Below, in pieces: positions 32,338 through 43,485 of a stretch of 64,000 bases of DNA. This DNA comes from Protopterus annectens. Its lineage: Eukaryota; Chordata; Ceratodontiformes; Protopteridae. Each line of letters starts with the position of its first letter. Positions within the stretch are counted from its first letter, which is position 1. The notes below the pieces were generated by a model. It was not told the DNA's origin and did not search any database. It worked only from the letters and a program-made list of their open reading frames with translations. The stretch is taken from contig NC_056748.1 of the NCBI RefSeq assembly GCF_019279795.1, positions 704,100,595-704,164,594 on the forward strand, written 5' to 3'. The translations under genes and the position numbers were made by a program.

Positions 32338-32540
32338 AAGGAAATCCAATAAAGACAAACTCAAGGTCATGCTGCTTAATGCTAGGAGCTTAAACAGTAA
32401 ACTGCACTCCCTGGAAGCACTCCTCACTTTGGAAGATGCCGACGTTTGTACAGTCACAGAGACTTGGTTCAAGGCAGCTGAGAGTACCCTGGCCGTACAA
32501 GACTACAATGTTTTTCGCATGTTCAGACCCCAAAATGAAC
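32330..32540 (+). pseudogene. CR1 ORF2 start (endonuclease N-terminus), truncated
   Basis: Reading KLKVMLLNARSLNSKLHSLE, VCTVTETWFKAAESTLAVQD gives the first two APE endonuclease blocks (Asn and Glu of the active site). Homology ends shortly after, near 32540; no Asp/His block or RT follows. Confidence 0.8.
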
Positions 32541-33459
32541 ATGCCTCTTACTCTGTAGCTTCACTTTCTAGAAACATTTCACAGTCTAGATTCTAGACTG
32601 CCCATGGGCAGGTTGCAGTAAGTAAATACCATACAGTAGTAGATTATTCAAGGACTGCACTTAATATAATAAGGGATATGCAATAATTAAACTTACAAGA
32701 CAGAGACAGCAAAACGGAAATATGCAACATACAGTCCACTAAGGAGGCCAAGTGCTGAGATTAAAAAAAAATACTATAAATGCTATTTCTTTCAGAAGTG
32801 CAGACTCGTGACCCACTAGTATGCAGTCAGTTGTTGTCACTGCTCTAGTGACACCAGCATGTCTGAGATCTGTGATGTCATGGAAACAGTCACAAGCTGA
32901 TGACACAAGGCTGGATGGGGAAATAAAATCAGGATTTAATAGAATTAGTCAGAATGTTACTCCACCCTATTATTTTAAAAGAAAAACTGGGATTTTCTGA
33001 CAAATTTGTGGCAGTTGAGAGGGATGGTGAGAGTGTCTAAAAACAGGACACAAGACCACTAGTGCCAAACACAACCGTCCACACTCATCTCCGATACCTC
33101 CAAGTTCAGTGTTATACGCCGTCACTCTAGCAACAGTGTTGCATATGAACTCATAGAACACTGGCCCAATATGAGGTCACCATCAGCTGGGATCTTATGT
33201 CATCATTTTCCATCATGCTAGTTGTACCAATGTATGAACTTATCTTATGAAATAGTGAGACTTCTTAGAATGGTAGTAGGAAAAATAAAACAGTGTGCTG
33301 AACCACTAACATAAAACACAAAATCACTACAGTTCAGAGGTGATATAATACCTTTTATTCGACAACCATAGGTTTTGCCATCACTCATACTTAAAGAGTA
33401 ATATGAGTCCTTCAAGCCAGAGCAATTGTAAAATGTTCATTGGTCCAATAAAAGCTATC
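32541..33459. other. Unannotated DNA
   Basis: No recognised element. An A9 run lies near 32763. Confidence 0.4.
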
Positions 33460-33483
33460 ACATTATGTCTGTCTTTGCTCCAG

Positions 33484-33713
33484 ACTGCAGTGGTGGTGCT
33501 GCGGTAGTGTTGTCGCCTCACAGTAAGACGTTGTCCTTTTCTATTCTCAGCTAGAGCGTCTTCTGTGTGGAGACATGCGTGAATGGGCGTATCTTCGTTG
33601 AAGGTTGTGCGTCAGGGCCGGCAAGTCGGCACATAAAAATCTACTGCCAATCATTAGCGGACCAGAGTTTCGCTGTGGCGACTCCTAACCGGGAAAAGCC
33701 GAAAGACACAACA
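33484..33713 (+). mobile_element. Full-length L2-tailed SINE (copy A) with ~20-bp TSD
   Basis: The head GCAGTGGTGGTGCTGCGGTA (A box region) and TTCTATTCTCAGC (B box remnant of GTTCGATTCTC) is tRNA-like. A middle part with GAGACATGCGTGAATGGGCG follows, and the 3' part GTGGCGACTCCTAACCGGG..AAAAGCCGAAAGAC resembles L2-clade LINE tails known from fish genomes. The flanks ACATTATGTCTTTGCTCCAG (33714-33733) and 33460-33483 match, the left one carrying a 4-base GTCT duplication. Confidence 0.87.
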
Positions 33714-33733
33714 ACATTATGTCTTTGCTCCAG

Positions 33734-35208
33734 TGTATTTGCCTTTACTGTAGTTGGATATTTTGTGTTGTTAGCTGGTGAAAGTAAACTTATTAAGGTT
33801 AGTAGTTATTTTAGCTGGATGCTATGCAACCTCTCGTGTTTCACCAGTTTGACCAGTTACCATCACCTTATGTGAAATTATCGTGGTTTCTTTATAGTGA
33901 GGTAGGGAGAGAGAGAGAGAAAAATAGAGTATATTATCTTGTTAAAATGCTATAAAATAAATTAGGCAGGTTGCAATTCTCTTTATGTATTTTCTCAGAC
34001 AATGTTTTCTAGTCTTTATGCTTTGATTTTGCCGTTGCGTAACTTTAAAATGGTGTACTTACACCTTATGAAAAAATGAAAATTAGCATAGCTGGCATTG
34101 GGTCTGATATAGTGTTTCTTCTTTGTTTCCTGTTGAGGTAATGGCTCTTTCTCTGAAGTGAATCGGGGCAAGTGTGCTCACCATTTCTCAATTATACCTT
34201 TGTTAACATGTTTGACTTTTATTAGGTATAACCAGGAAATGGAGAGGAGGTCAGCTTCCTTTTTAATGGGTGAGCAAATCAGCTTGTAGGTGAACCTAGC
34301 ATAAATTAAGGGCAACATGTTTTCTCACAGTAAGACACAAAAAGCATTGTGCAATACAGGTTCAACTCTGCAGTAACTGTTAAAGTAATTGTTTTGTAAT
34401 TGGCTGCATAACCCTCTAATTTTTTTTTTCTTCACTGTTTAATAAATAGCATGAACAAAGCTGAACCACATGTGGGGGATTCTAATTCAAATTCCATTTA
34501 CAAAGGCTGAACATTTTTCATTTAACATGTAAATGCTGTCGCTATGTAAATGATTCCAGAAGGATGTCAGCTGAGTAATGACATTAGCGCCTAGATGGAC
34601 TGAAATTGTTTGAGTAATTGATATCATGGCTGTACAGTGTACGTTGATAAAATAATTGCTGATGTGACTTGTTTTCATACTTTTTGCTTTAGGAGAATTA
34701 GGGGTAAATAAAACATGGGGGATGAGTTGCAAAGGTCTAAAGCACCAACAGAATTTCATTAAGTGGGATGTAATGAGGAAGAATATTTTGTGAAGCAGAC
34801 TTTTGTTTAAGGCCTGTACTTCATCTCAAGCCTGTACATTCCTGCTAAAATAAGTAGTCTTGGAAGATGCTACATAATATGCATTATTTTCTTTCTTTTT
34901 TGTTATCATGAAATAACTTGTCTAAAGACATTTGGTTATGCTGTTGTAATGCACTCATTATTATGTATTCATGGCCTTCTTAAAGGCAGAACATGTTTCA
35001 GTGTAGATGCTAATTGAGTTACTGGTTCAAAACCAGGTTTAAGATGAACTGCTTCAGCAGGAAGGTTGTAAACATGTAAATCAGGCTAGAGTAGCAGGTG
35101 GGATGATACACATTTTTTCACAGCATCAGCATGAACAGTGGCAATGTTTATTAGTTATGCATTCCAGCTTGTAGAAATGTGCTTGCAAATTAAAATTAAA
35201 TCACAGGC

Positions 35209-35210
<2 letters not shown>
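33734..35210. other. AT-rich DNA without recognised features
   Basis: A short (GA)n run lies at 33905-33922. I find no frame with recognisable domains and no long inverted repeats. Confidence 0.4.

Positions 35211-35269
<59 letters not shown>
35211..35269. repeat. (TG)n microsatellite
   Basis: About 29 TG dinucleotides, uninterrupted. Confidence 0.97.
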
Positions 35270-35270
<1 letters not shown>

Positions 35271-38089
35271 CAATTTGTGGGAAAAAATGTTGTTTAATGA
35301 ATGTGAAATTTATTTTTGCAGGAATCTCAGTTCAGTCATGCATGCTAGGTAATCCAATATCTGTAGATCTTGTTTTGCACAAAAACTGTGATTATCTGCT
35401 GTATTCTTATTTTTCGTATGCCATTACATAAGATGATACCTGCTAACGCAACCCTCTCTTTTCCTTCCTGCAACTTTAAGCACTGATCTAATGTCAGGTG
35501 TTTCCGTTTCTCTGACCTGCAGCCTAATTGCCTCACTGGTATTAAGAAACTACTTCTCTCTCAGGCAGCAGGAGTCTGAATATTCCCTGCGGTCAGCAGA
35601 CAAAATAAAACTGATTTGCCCTGAAAGGAGCAGAGAACTAAGAAAATAGACTTTTTTCACTGGCTGTTTCCTTGAATGACAATCCACTTTCCCTGCATCT
35701 GTTTAACTTGAATTAGTAGTAAATCTATTTTAGACTGACTCTCTCAGCAAAATACATGAGCAAGTAACATTCTTTTTATGTTTGTTGTTTGCAAAATAAT
35801 GAATTTGTTGGCATGATAACATATTGAGGAGGTCATTATTGGTGCTTTGCTCAAATTCACCAGTAACTGTAAACTCATCAAAATGATGATGTTTAAGTTG
35901 TATAACTTGCTGAATAATAACTGCATAGTACAGTTTCTTTATTGATTTTGAATACAGGAACCCTGGGGTACTAGGAGTATGTTAAGGTGGTGTGGTTTCT
36001 TGGGGATGCCCATTTGCAGCAGAAGAAATACATTTTAAAGGTAAGGGTTTAAATGAAATAGGTTATATTCCTCGTGGTTTATCATTCGACTTCAGTTAAT
36101 ATTGTGCATGGAGCCTTAGGATTCTGCTAGGAGGGGAAGGACTATGGGCCCAGTAGTGTTATTTCATGGGATTTTGGACCACAATAACATCATTTGCTGG
36201 ATATCTGAAGGATAGCTGCAGTTGCCTGACAAAGGCACATCTAAAATTGCCATGATATGAAGAGCTGGTAATTCGAATGATGCTGCATATGTTGCTGAGT
36301 CACACACTGGTCGACTTTGGTGAGTATAGCATTCATCAAATCTGACTACATACAGGACAATAGCTGCCCGGTCATCAGTTTGCAGTCCCAGTTGCTGACA
36401 TGTAAGATAAGGCACACTGAAAATCAAAACTCCATTGGAAAAGGGAGGCATTCTTGCTCTATGGAGGTCAGAGAATTAGTGGGAGAGGGTATCAAAGGTA
36501 GCATAAAACATAATTTATTTGGAATACTATATACATTTGTACTGAAATTGTTTTTCTGTGGACACAACCAAATGAAAGCAGAACAAATGAAGCAAATAGG
36601 GTCTGATATAAGATATATTCCAGTGCACATAGCAGTCAGCATGGGGGAGCCATGGTAGTGTCAAGCAGTGTGATAGAGTTATGCCATTGTTTATTAGGAT
36701 GGGGAGATATGACCACCAAGGACTTTAATATTCAAGAGTTGTTTTTTCTACTTTTTAGTTTGGCATAACATCCATTAAACTGCATCCAGCTTAAGTGGAA
36801 CATGTATAGAATAGTTAGAAAGTGACTACCAACAACAGTGTAGGAGTCATTGACAGTCACAAGTACTGCTGTGTCAGATTCAACCAATCAGTCAACTATG
36901 ATGGTAGATTTTTATAGTGACATTGATAATGGCAGGAAAGAAACCTAACCTAACATAGTGTTGATAATTTATTTATTAATTCATTAAATGTACTGGATCC
37001 CAGCCCTACTGGAAAAGAAAGCTTTTCTCACAGAATAGACATAATGAAAAACACAGATATTCAAACATAACCCAAACCTGACTTGGACTTAAGTCATACT
37101 ACAGTGCATTGGTATAAGTTGGCCAGCAACAATGTTTATAATATTAATGTTGGGAATGTAATATGTAATTTGCTGTTAGAGCAGTGTTAGAAGTACAGTA
37201 TTTCAGTAGTGCATGATTTGTAGACCTGGCCAACTTAAGGTCTTCCCTTGTCTGTCCATGACTGTTCACTGTCTTCAGTGCAAAGACAGTTCTGTGACAC
37301 AGATTAAAAAAAATAATGCAACGGGATACTGAAATGTAACAAACAAATTATTCAACAATCGGGGGATGTCATCATAGTAGCTGAAGCTGCTTTTGCCAGT
37401 ATTTGCCCCTAATATGCATTACCTCAGGTAGTGATAAGCTTTGAGATCTTCTTACCTGTCTGAAGGAGTGTTCTGCAAAAGCTAACCAAGACCCTACACT
37501 GCCTACCTAACAGAGTGCTGTAGGTAGTCTGGCTACTTACTGTTGAAGAGCTCATGAAACAGCTGCAGCAATGCAAGGTCAGGTATCTACAGCAGTTCCC
37601 TGATGAAGAGTAGCTGTACCTTTACTCTTCCTCTTCCTCATTAGTAAATCCTTTCAGCTGAAGATCCAGAAATGTTGTCTTTTTTTGGTTATAGAAGTGT
37701 TGATAACTATACTTCTGAATAGTATGTATCAGGATAAAGTCACACGGAAGGCACTTACCTTTTCGTCATAGGCAAATTACCTAACTAATTAATTTCTGAA
37801 ACATAAAGAAGCTTAAGGTTCTCACTCATCTTTCTTATAATTTCGAACAAAGGTGCACTTCTTAATAAAGTGTGCAGTTAAAGCATGTTATTACTTCAGG
37901 TGGACAAGTGAGATTCAAAACCTGGTATCCATCCTTTGTCGCTTAGTCAGTCACATGTGGATTTGCAGTCTATGTAAAGCTGTTCTCGATTTATTGTAGG
38001 TATCCAGGAGAGCAGTAAAGGATCACGTCATCTGCTCTTATTGAGTTAAATGCTGAGCCAATGGATTGTGGTAGAGGAAAACCGAAGAC
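35270..38089. other. Unannotated DNA (longest featureless stretch)
   Basis: No open frame with recognisable motifs, no tandem array and no paired termini were seen. It could be intronic or intergenic; nothing in the sequence decides. Confidence 0.4.
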
Positions 38090-38180
38090 TATTGGAAGTA
38101 CATGGGCTAAACTCTTGGCTAGGCTTATAAGGGTCACAGGGACAATAGCCTAATAACCTCCTATGATCCTATGAACATGG
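38090..38180 (+). mobile_element. CR1 3' tail fragment
   Basis: TGGCTAGGCTTATAAGGGTC, GACAATAGCCTAATAACC and CCTATGATCCTATGAAC reproduce the CR1 terminal stem-loop and octamer tail. The fragment is extremely 5'-truncated. Confidence 0.82.
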
Positions 38181-40433
38181 CATGCTTGCCTTGGTTAAGT
38201 CTAATGATAAACATTAGTCAGATACAGTGTATAAACATGCATTTATTTGTACCTCTAAGTCAGACTGCGACCTTTTGATCATCAGAAGAGTGGAAAACCA
38301 TCTCTGCTTTTTCAGCTTTATGCACTTACGCATATCTGAGTCAGAGCATATAATGACTGAAATAAATAAATGTAGATTCTCCTTTTAGAAACATTCTTCT
38401 AAGCCTTCATATTGCTATAAATATATTACAAACCCATTAATTACAAATATTCACAGCTGCACTTTCTCTTCTGCTTTTACCCCCTCACCATTTCACACAA
38501 AAGGCAAACTATTCTTTGCAACATTTAACAGTTCAGCCTTTGTGTCAGACCATTTTATATTAAATAATTCATGTTACCTTCTTGACCTAAATCACCAGAA
38601 ACATTACAAATCTCAGAATAAACCTAGCTTCTATTTTTAATAGTCCCTTCTTTATCTTTATCTCAGTATCCTGTTTGAACCTATCCAGTAGGCATCCATT
38701 TAAGATATTCTACATTACAATTGTATTTGTATACTTGTATTTTTGTTCCAATGTATTCATTCTTGTGAGGGCTTCATTACTTAGCCTTTACCATTTCTAA
38801 TCATGTCCTCGTATGATTACACCAGTGCAGATGCATAACATGAATGCATTAATGAATTGTTGTACAATTATTGTTACCCTGATTACTTATTTTTATGCCA
38901 TGTGTATACCATACATAAATATTCATTTACTGAAGTTGGAAACTAACATGGAATTAGATCTTCCGAAACAGCAGTCGGTAGACAACATATTCTGCATGAT
39001 AGTTTCTTCCAAACTGTTATTTTAGGTGTATTGGTTAAGCTATGTTTTAAGTGTGCTTAGGCATTAGAAATGCCCATAATCTGAATGCAAGATTTTCAAT
39101 GTCCCAAGACCATGTGAAAAAGTGATTGCAGAGTTCATTTATTGCCTCCTGCTCTGTACTTATTCTTCTGTTTGCCCTATGATTATATCTGTTTTTTCCC
39201 AATCACATTAACTTTAGTCCTGTTATTTTTATGTTCATTTTCAGAAAGGTCCCTTGTAATATATGTTGACACAAATGTAACATTTTTGATAAGTCATGCT
39301 TCTCCTGGAACTGTTTCTTCTAAGTCATTGGTTCACCATTGTCGACAGAACTGTTTTGGCTGATGGCAGCTCATGCCACGATGTGATACTTCTTCTGCAA
39401 GTCTAGTATTATGTTTTGGAGAAAAATGTATATTTTTATTAGCAACCTGAGAGCACTGTTTTCCTTAAAGTGGCATATTATGGACTGAAAAATGAGGGAG
39501 TCAAACCAGAGCTATAGGACAAAGCCCACAGGAGTACTAAACTTACGCCTCTCTGACACATGCATAGTAAAAAGCCGTACAGACAAATGTATTAATAATA
39601 ACAAGATCAATGTACGCTATATCTACAACAGAAGTAATATATAAGAGTATTCAGAATGATGACAGTATATGCAGACAGTAATAACTACACTATGAGCTAT
39701 GTGGCATTGCAGATTAATGCTGATGATTAATGCTATGATTTGCCAACAAAATTCATCCTGTGTCCCTGGGTTTGATTCCCTCACTTACTATTTGCCTACT
39801 ATTTAAGCAGATAGAACTCCTGGACCCCCACTGATAATGAGCTTCAATCAAGAGGGACAATCTAGTGAACAAAATATGTAAATAAAATATATAATTTCAG
39901 CTATACCCATTATAAACATTAAGAAGTTGTTAACCTTCACTGATAGCATTATGAGGCATATCCAAAAATATTAAGTGTTTCTTCAGACCATGGAGTGGGA
40001 TAGCAGTTCCAGGCCCATGATGTAAAATAGATAATGGTCAACAAGAATGTCTAATTTTTTTAGAGAAGAAGTTTCTGAAATCCATTTTGAAAGGAGTTAC
40101 AAGAGAATCATATACTTTCAGTCAGATTTATGTTCAGATATGTTAATTTTGTAGCCTAGCTATATCTTTGCATAGATTGAGCTTATTTTTTTTATTTTAT
40201 TTAAATATTTAGAATTAGGTTTGTTTTGCAGGTAGTACATTTTGCATTTGTCTGCCTATGTTTATTTTTATTATACGACTGTCCAGTAACATTCAAAAAA
40301 GAGCACACTGAATTGCCCAGTCCACCCAGCATGTCCATTGTAAATCAAGCATATACCAGTGGAAAAAATTCAATTCACCCAGACTTTCTTCTATTAATAT
40401 ATGTTATGGAAACTACTTATTTTGTTTTTTTTT
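38181..40433. other. Unannotated AT-rich DNA
   Basis: No recognised gene or repeat; short frames here have low-complexity, AT-driven composition. Confidence 0.4.
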
Positions 40434-40435
40434 AA

Positions 40436-41480
40436 ACTGAAAATAATGTGTTCTCTTGTGGTACAAATAATCTGTTCGCAGGTGTTTTTTTCAAGCAGTA
40501 TCCTTTAATTTCCAACAACATCAGCCATATCAGCCTTTTTAGTACAATGTCGTTGTTGTTGTTGTGTCTTTCGGCTTTTCCCAGTTAGGGGTCACCACAG
40601 CGGAACTCCGGTACATTAACGATTGGCAGTAGATTTTTACGTGCCGAGTTGCCGGCCCTGATGCACAACCTTCAACGAAGGTACGCCCATTCACGCATGT
40701 CTCCACACAGAAGACGCTCTAGCTGAGAACAGGACAACATCTTACTGTAAGGCGTCAGCGCTACCGCAGCACCACCTTCACCTTCAGCCTTTTTAGTACA
40801 ATACAGTCTCCAAATCAATAACAGTGAAAGACTTGGCAATGCAACAGAATATAGTTCAAAATAAAGTTGTCTTTCAGACATCCTGAAATTATAGAGACAC
40901 CTTGATGCGAACAATTCTAAGTGTGTTTCTGACACTGGCACATAGTTTAACAACAAAAAGCTAACTTGTTCAAACTGTTAGATGCATTAATTCAATGAGC
41001 TGCAAGATCAGCTGTCTTTGGAGGATGATTCGGTCCCCTTCCCGGCAGAAAGGGTCTCTAATTTCAGGATGTCTCAATGACAACTTTATTTCAAGCTATA
41101 TTATGAGAATTAGAATATTTTTTTTTTACTGAATAAATATTTATTTATTTTCACAAACATCAAAGAGAATTATTTTTATGGGAAGATAAGATTTGACTCA
41201 AACTGCAGAACTACACGTTTGCAGATTATCCCTTGCCACTGATCTAAGAGTTTCCTTTTTTTTTCTGCAGACCAATATCTGTTCTGTATTAGAGCTGGTG
41301 TAACTGCTTATTCCATTGCATTGCCAGGTGATTCACTGTTCTTGTTTTGGAGACTGTATTGTACTAAAAAGACAGAAAAGGCTGATGTTGTTGGATAATA
41401 AAGGATTTTGCTTGAAAAAACACCTGCAAATGGATTATTTGTACCATAACAGTTACATTATTTTCAATTATAAGTTCTTG
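40436..41480. mobile_element. Nested inverted-repeat element, interrupted by a SINE
   Basis: The outer arms are 40436-40548 plus 40803-40866 on the left and 41338-41480 on the right, reading GAAAATAATG, GGTACAAATAATC and CAGGTGTTTTTTTCAAGC inward. An inner pair sits at about 40848-40902 and 41050-41104 (AATAAAGTTGTC, GACATCCTGAAATTA). The left outer arm is split by the SINE at 40549-40784. I found no convincing TSD and no transposase, so it may be a foldback or decayed non-autonomous DNA element. Confidence 0.7.
40549..40784 (-). mobile_element. Full-length L2-tailed SINE (copy B) with perfect 18-bp TSD
   Basis: It is the reverse orientation of copy A, running from the GGTGGTGCTGCGGTAGCGC head (right) to AAAAGCCGAAAGAC and a (CAA)n-like tail (left). 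CAGCCTTTTTAGTACAAT flanks both sides (40531-40548 and 40785-40802) without a mismatch, so the insertion is relatively young. Confidence 0.92.
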
Positions 41481-41749
41481 CTTGTTTTGCCACCCTGTAT
41501 ATACCTCTGTGGCTAGTTCATTTTTTAATTAAAAACAAGCAACAGAGATCTTCCTTCCTCCATTGCTTCTTTACACAGCACTGATGTACTGCGTAAGCTT
41601 AGGAGCTAAAGTCCCATACACGTGCGCAGTACATCAAGAATGCCCCAGAATACCAGGAGAAACATGAAAGAGCAGCACAGCACCCTTATAAAAGGACATT
41701 ATTTAAGAAAAGTAAGTAACTTTTTCTTCAATAATGTCATTGTATAATA
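41481..41749. other. Spacer between two inverted-repeat elements
   Basis: No feature seen. Confidence 0.35.
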
Positions 41750-41885
41750 GAAATAGCCCATGGCTGGGTGTTGGTAATGCTAGATTTACTCACGGTTGGC
41801 TTTGTTTGGAAATGAGGGCTTTAAACCAAACCATGCCAACTGTGGGTAAATCCAGCATTACCCACAACCAGCCATGGGTTATTGC
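41750..41885. mobile_element. 136-bp near-perfect palindromic MITE with TA TSD
   Basis: The ends G(A/C)AATA(G/A)CCCATGG are inverted, and about 52 bases pair from each side (GCTGG, GGTAATGCT, GATTTAC, GTTGGC) with few mismatches, leaving a ~25-base centre. TA at 41748-41749 and 41886-41887 fits a Tc1/mariner-type target. With a TSD this short, the class is only a suggestion. Confidence 0.72.
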
Positions 41886-41887
41886 TA

Positions 41888-42853
41888 TATTATTTCATGT
41901 TAAAATTCTTTCATTTTTTTTCTTTGTTACGTGTAATTTGGTGACACACACAGTACAGTGATATGTATATCTACATTTCTTGGCTAATAAGCATTGATCA
42001 GACTCCTTTCTCAAAGTATATTCTTTATATAAATATATTTATCACTGCATGAATATATTTAAACATATAAGTATGTGTTCTTTTACAGTTTAATTGCATT
42101 ATTTGTGAATGAGCTCTTGTTTCTGCATGGTTGCTTCCATTTATTTGATTTTAGTTATGCACTTAATAAATGAATACAGTAAAAGGCTCCTCTGATTATT
42201 GATACATTAAATGATTCTTTGATTATTGATGTCACCTGCAGTTTTCTTGAGCTCAACCAGATCAGAGCTTCTGTAAATCACCATTGAAATTAAACATTTT
42301 TAATTAGCTGGTCTTATCAATTATTTATTTATTTATTAATTAACAAAACACTAAACAAACTACATGTCATTATGGAATACTTACTTATTACAGAACTTTG
42401 GTATCACTTCTATGGCTTCTGAACTTTACTCTTTCGCCTCTTTGATTGTAGTAGCATCTCTCCTTCTAAGTCAATTGTAGTTGCTTCTTGGTATAGCTAA
42501 ACTGAATAATAGTATATAATAGTATAACTGAGTTTATAGCTTCTAATACGCTATAACTTCAGATCTGTAATTGTTTCCTACAATCTTGTTTACTCTGTAA
42601 ATATGAGCAAGTTTTCTAACTAGATCACTGATCCCAAGTTACAACTGGATATATGTATCTGTGTCAGGTGGACCTTATGCATTACCATGTTTTAACAAAT
42701 AAAATAAATTATGAAATCTGGCTAATTTAAGCAGTGTTTATTTATGTGATAGCCTAGGTTAGAGTCATTTATCAACTTTGATATTTTAATCTTAAGTATG
42801 TTTAACTACTGCTTATAAAATGTGTGCTCAAAATAAGGAGTTTTCACTTAACA
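41888..42853. other. AT-rich unannotated DNA
   Basis: Only short TTATTTATTTATT-like low-complexity runs near 42320. Confidence 0.4.
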
Positions 42854-43175
42854 AAGCATACCTTTCACCCATGCATTAATAGCTAATATACGTGCAAATC
42901 ATTGCAGTCGTAAACCCCAAGCATACCTTTCACCCATGCATTAATAGCTAATGTACTTGTAATCATTGCAGTCGTAAACCCCAAGCATACCTTTCACCCA
43001 TGCATTAATAGCTAATGTACTTGTAATCATTGCAGTCATAAACCCCAAGCATACCTTTCACCCATGCATTAATAGCTAATATACATGCAAGTCATTGCAG
43101 TCGTAAACCCCAAGCATACCTTTCACCCATGCATTAATAGCTAATGTACTTGTAATCATTGCAGTCGTAAACCCC
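42854..43175. repeat. 64-65-bp minisatellite, 5 units
   Basis: AAGCATACCTTTCACCCATG starts at 42854, 42919, 42983, 43047 and 43112. Units with ACGTGCAAATC or ACATGCAAGTC are 65 bases; those with CTTGTAATC are 64 bases. Confidence 0.95.
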
Positions 43176-43485
43176 AGCACAAAGTAAAGAAAACAATCGG
43201 TCCTCCTTCATATAGAACTGTACGCCATCAGTAGGCGGACTATAAAATGAGAATAAAAATGCATCATAAATGAGAGATATCTGCAATCCTGCATTACAGA
43301 AAGCGGGGAATTACAGCATTCACACTGAATACTGGGAAATCACGATTTTTCTGGCAGAATTTAACAACATTTTGAAACTGTATTTCATGTTAAATATTCT
43401 TTGAACAATGTTTCATTTCTTCATTGTAAGTAATAGAAGAAAAACTAATCTGAACTGGAAAAAAAAAAAAAAAGCTTTCCAATTA

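Larger units (their letters stand above)
31260..32540 (+). mobile_element. CR1 5' portion (copy 4): ORF1 plus start of ORF2
   Basis: ORF1 and the first ~70 codons of ORF2 are present and the rest is missing after about 32540. The upstream 31200-31390 may be 5' UTR. Loss of the 3' end is the reverse of normal LINE truncation, so a later deletion or rearrangement is likely. Sequence similarity to the copies at 4.7-5.7 and 48.5 kb is clear throughout. Confidence 0.8.

Noticed and set aside
35270..38089. Host exons in the featureless stretch
   Set aside because: AG-preceded pyrimidine tracts exist, but no open frame with recognisable protein similarity follows.
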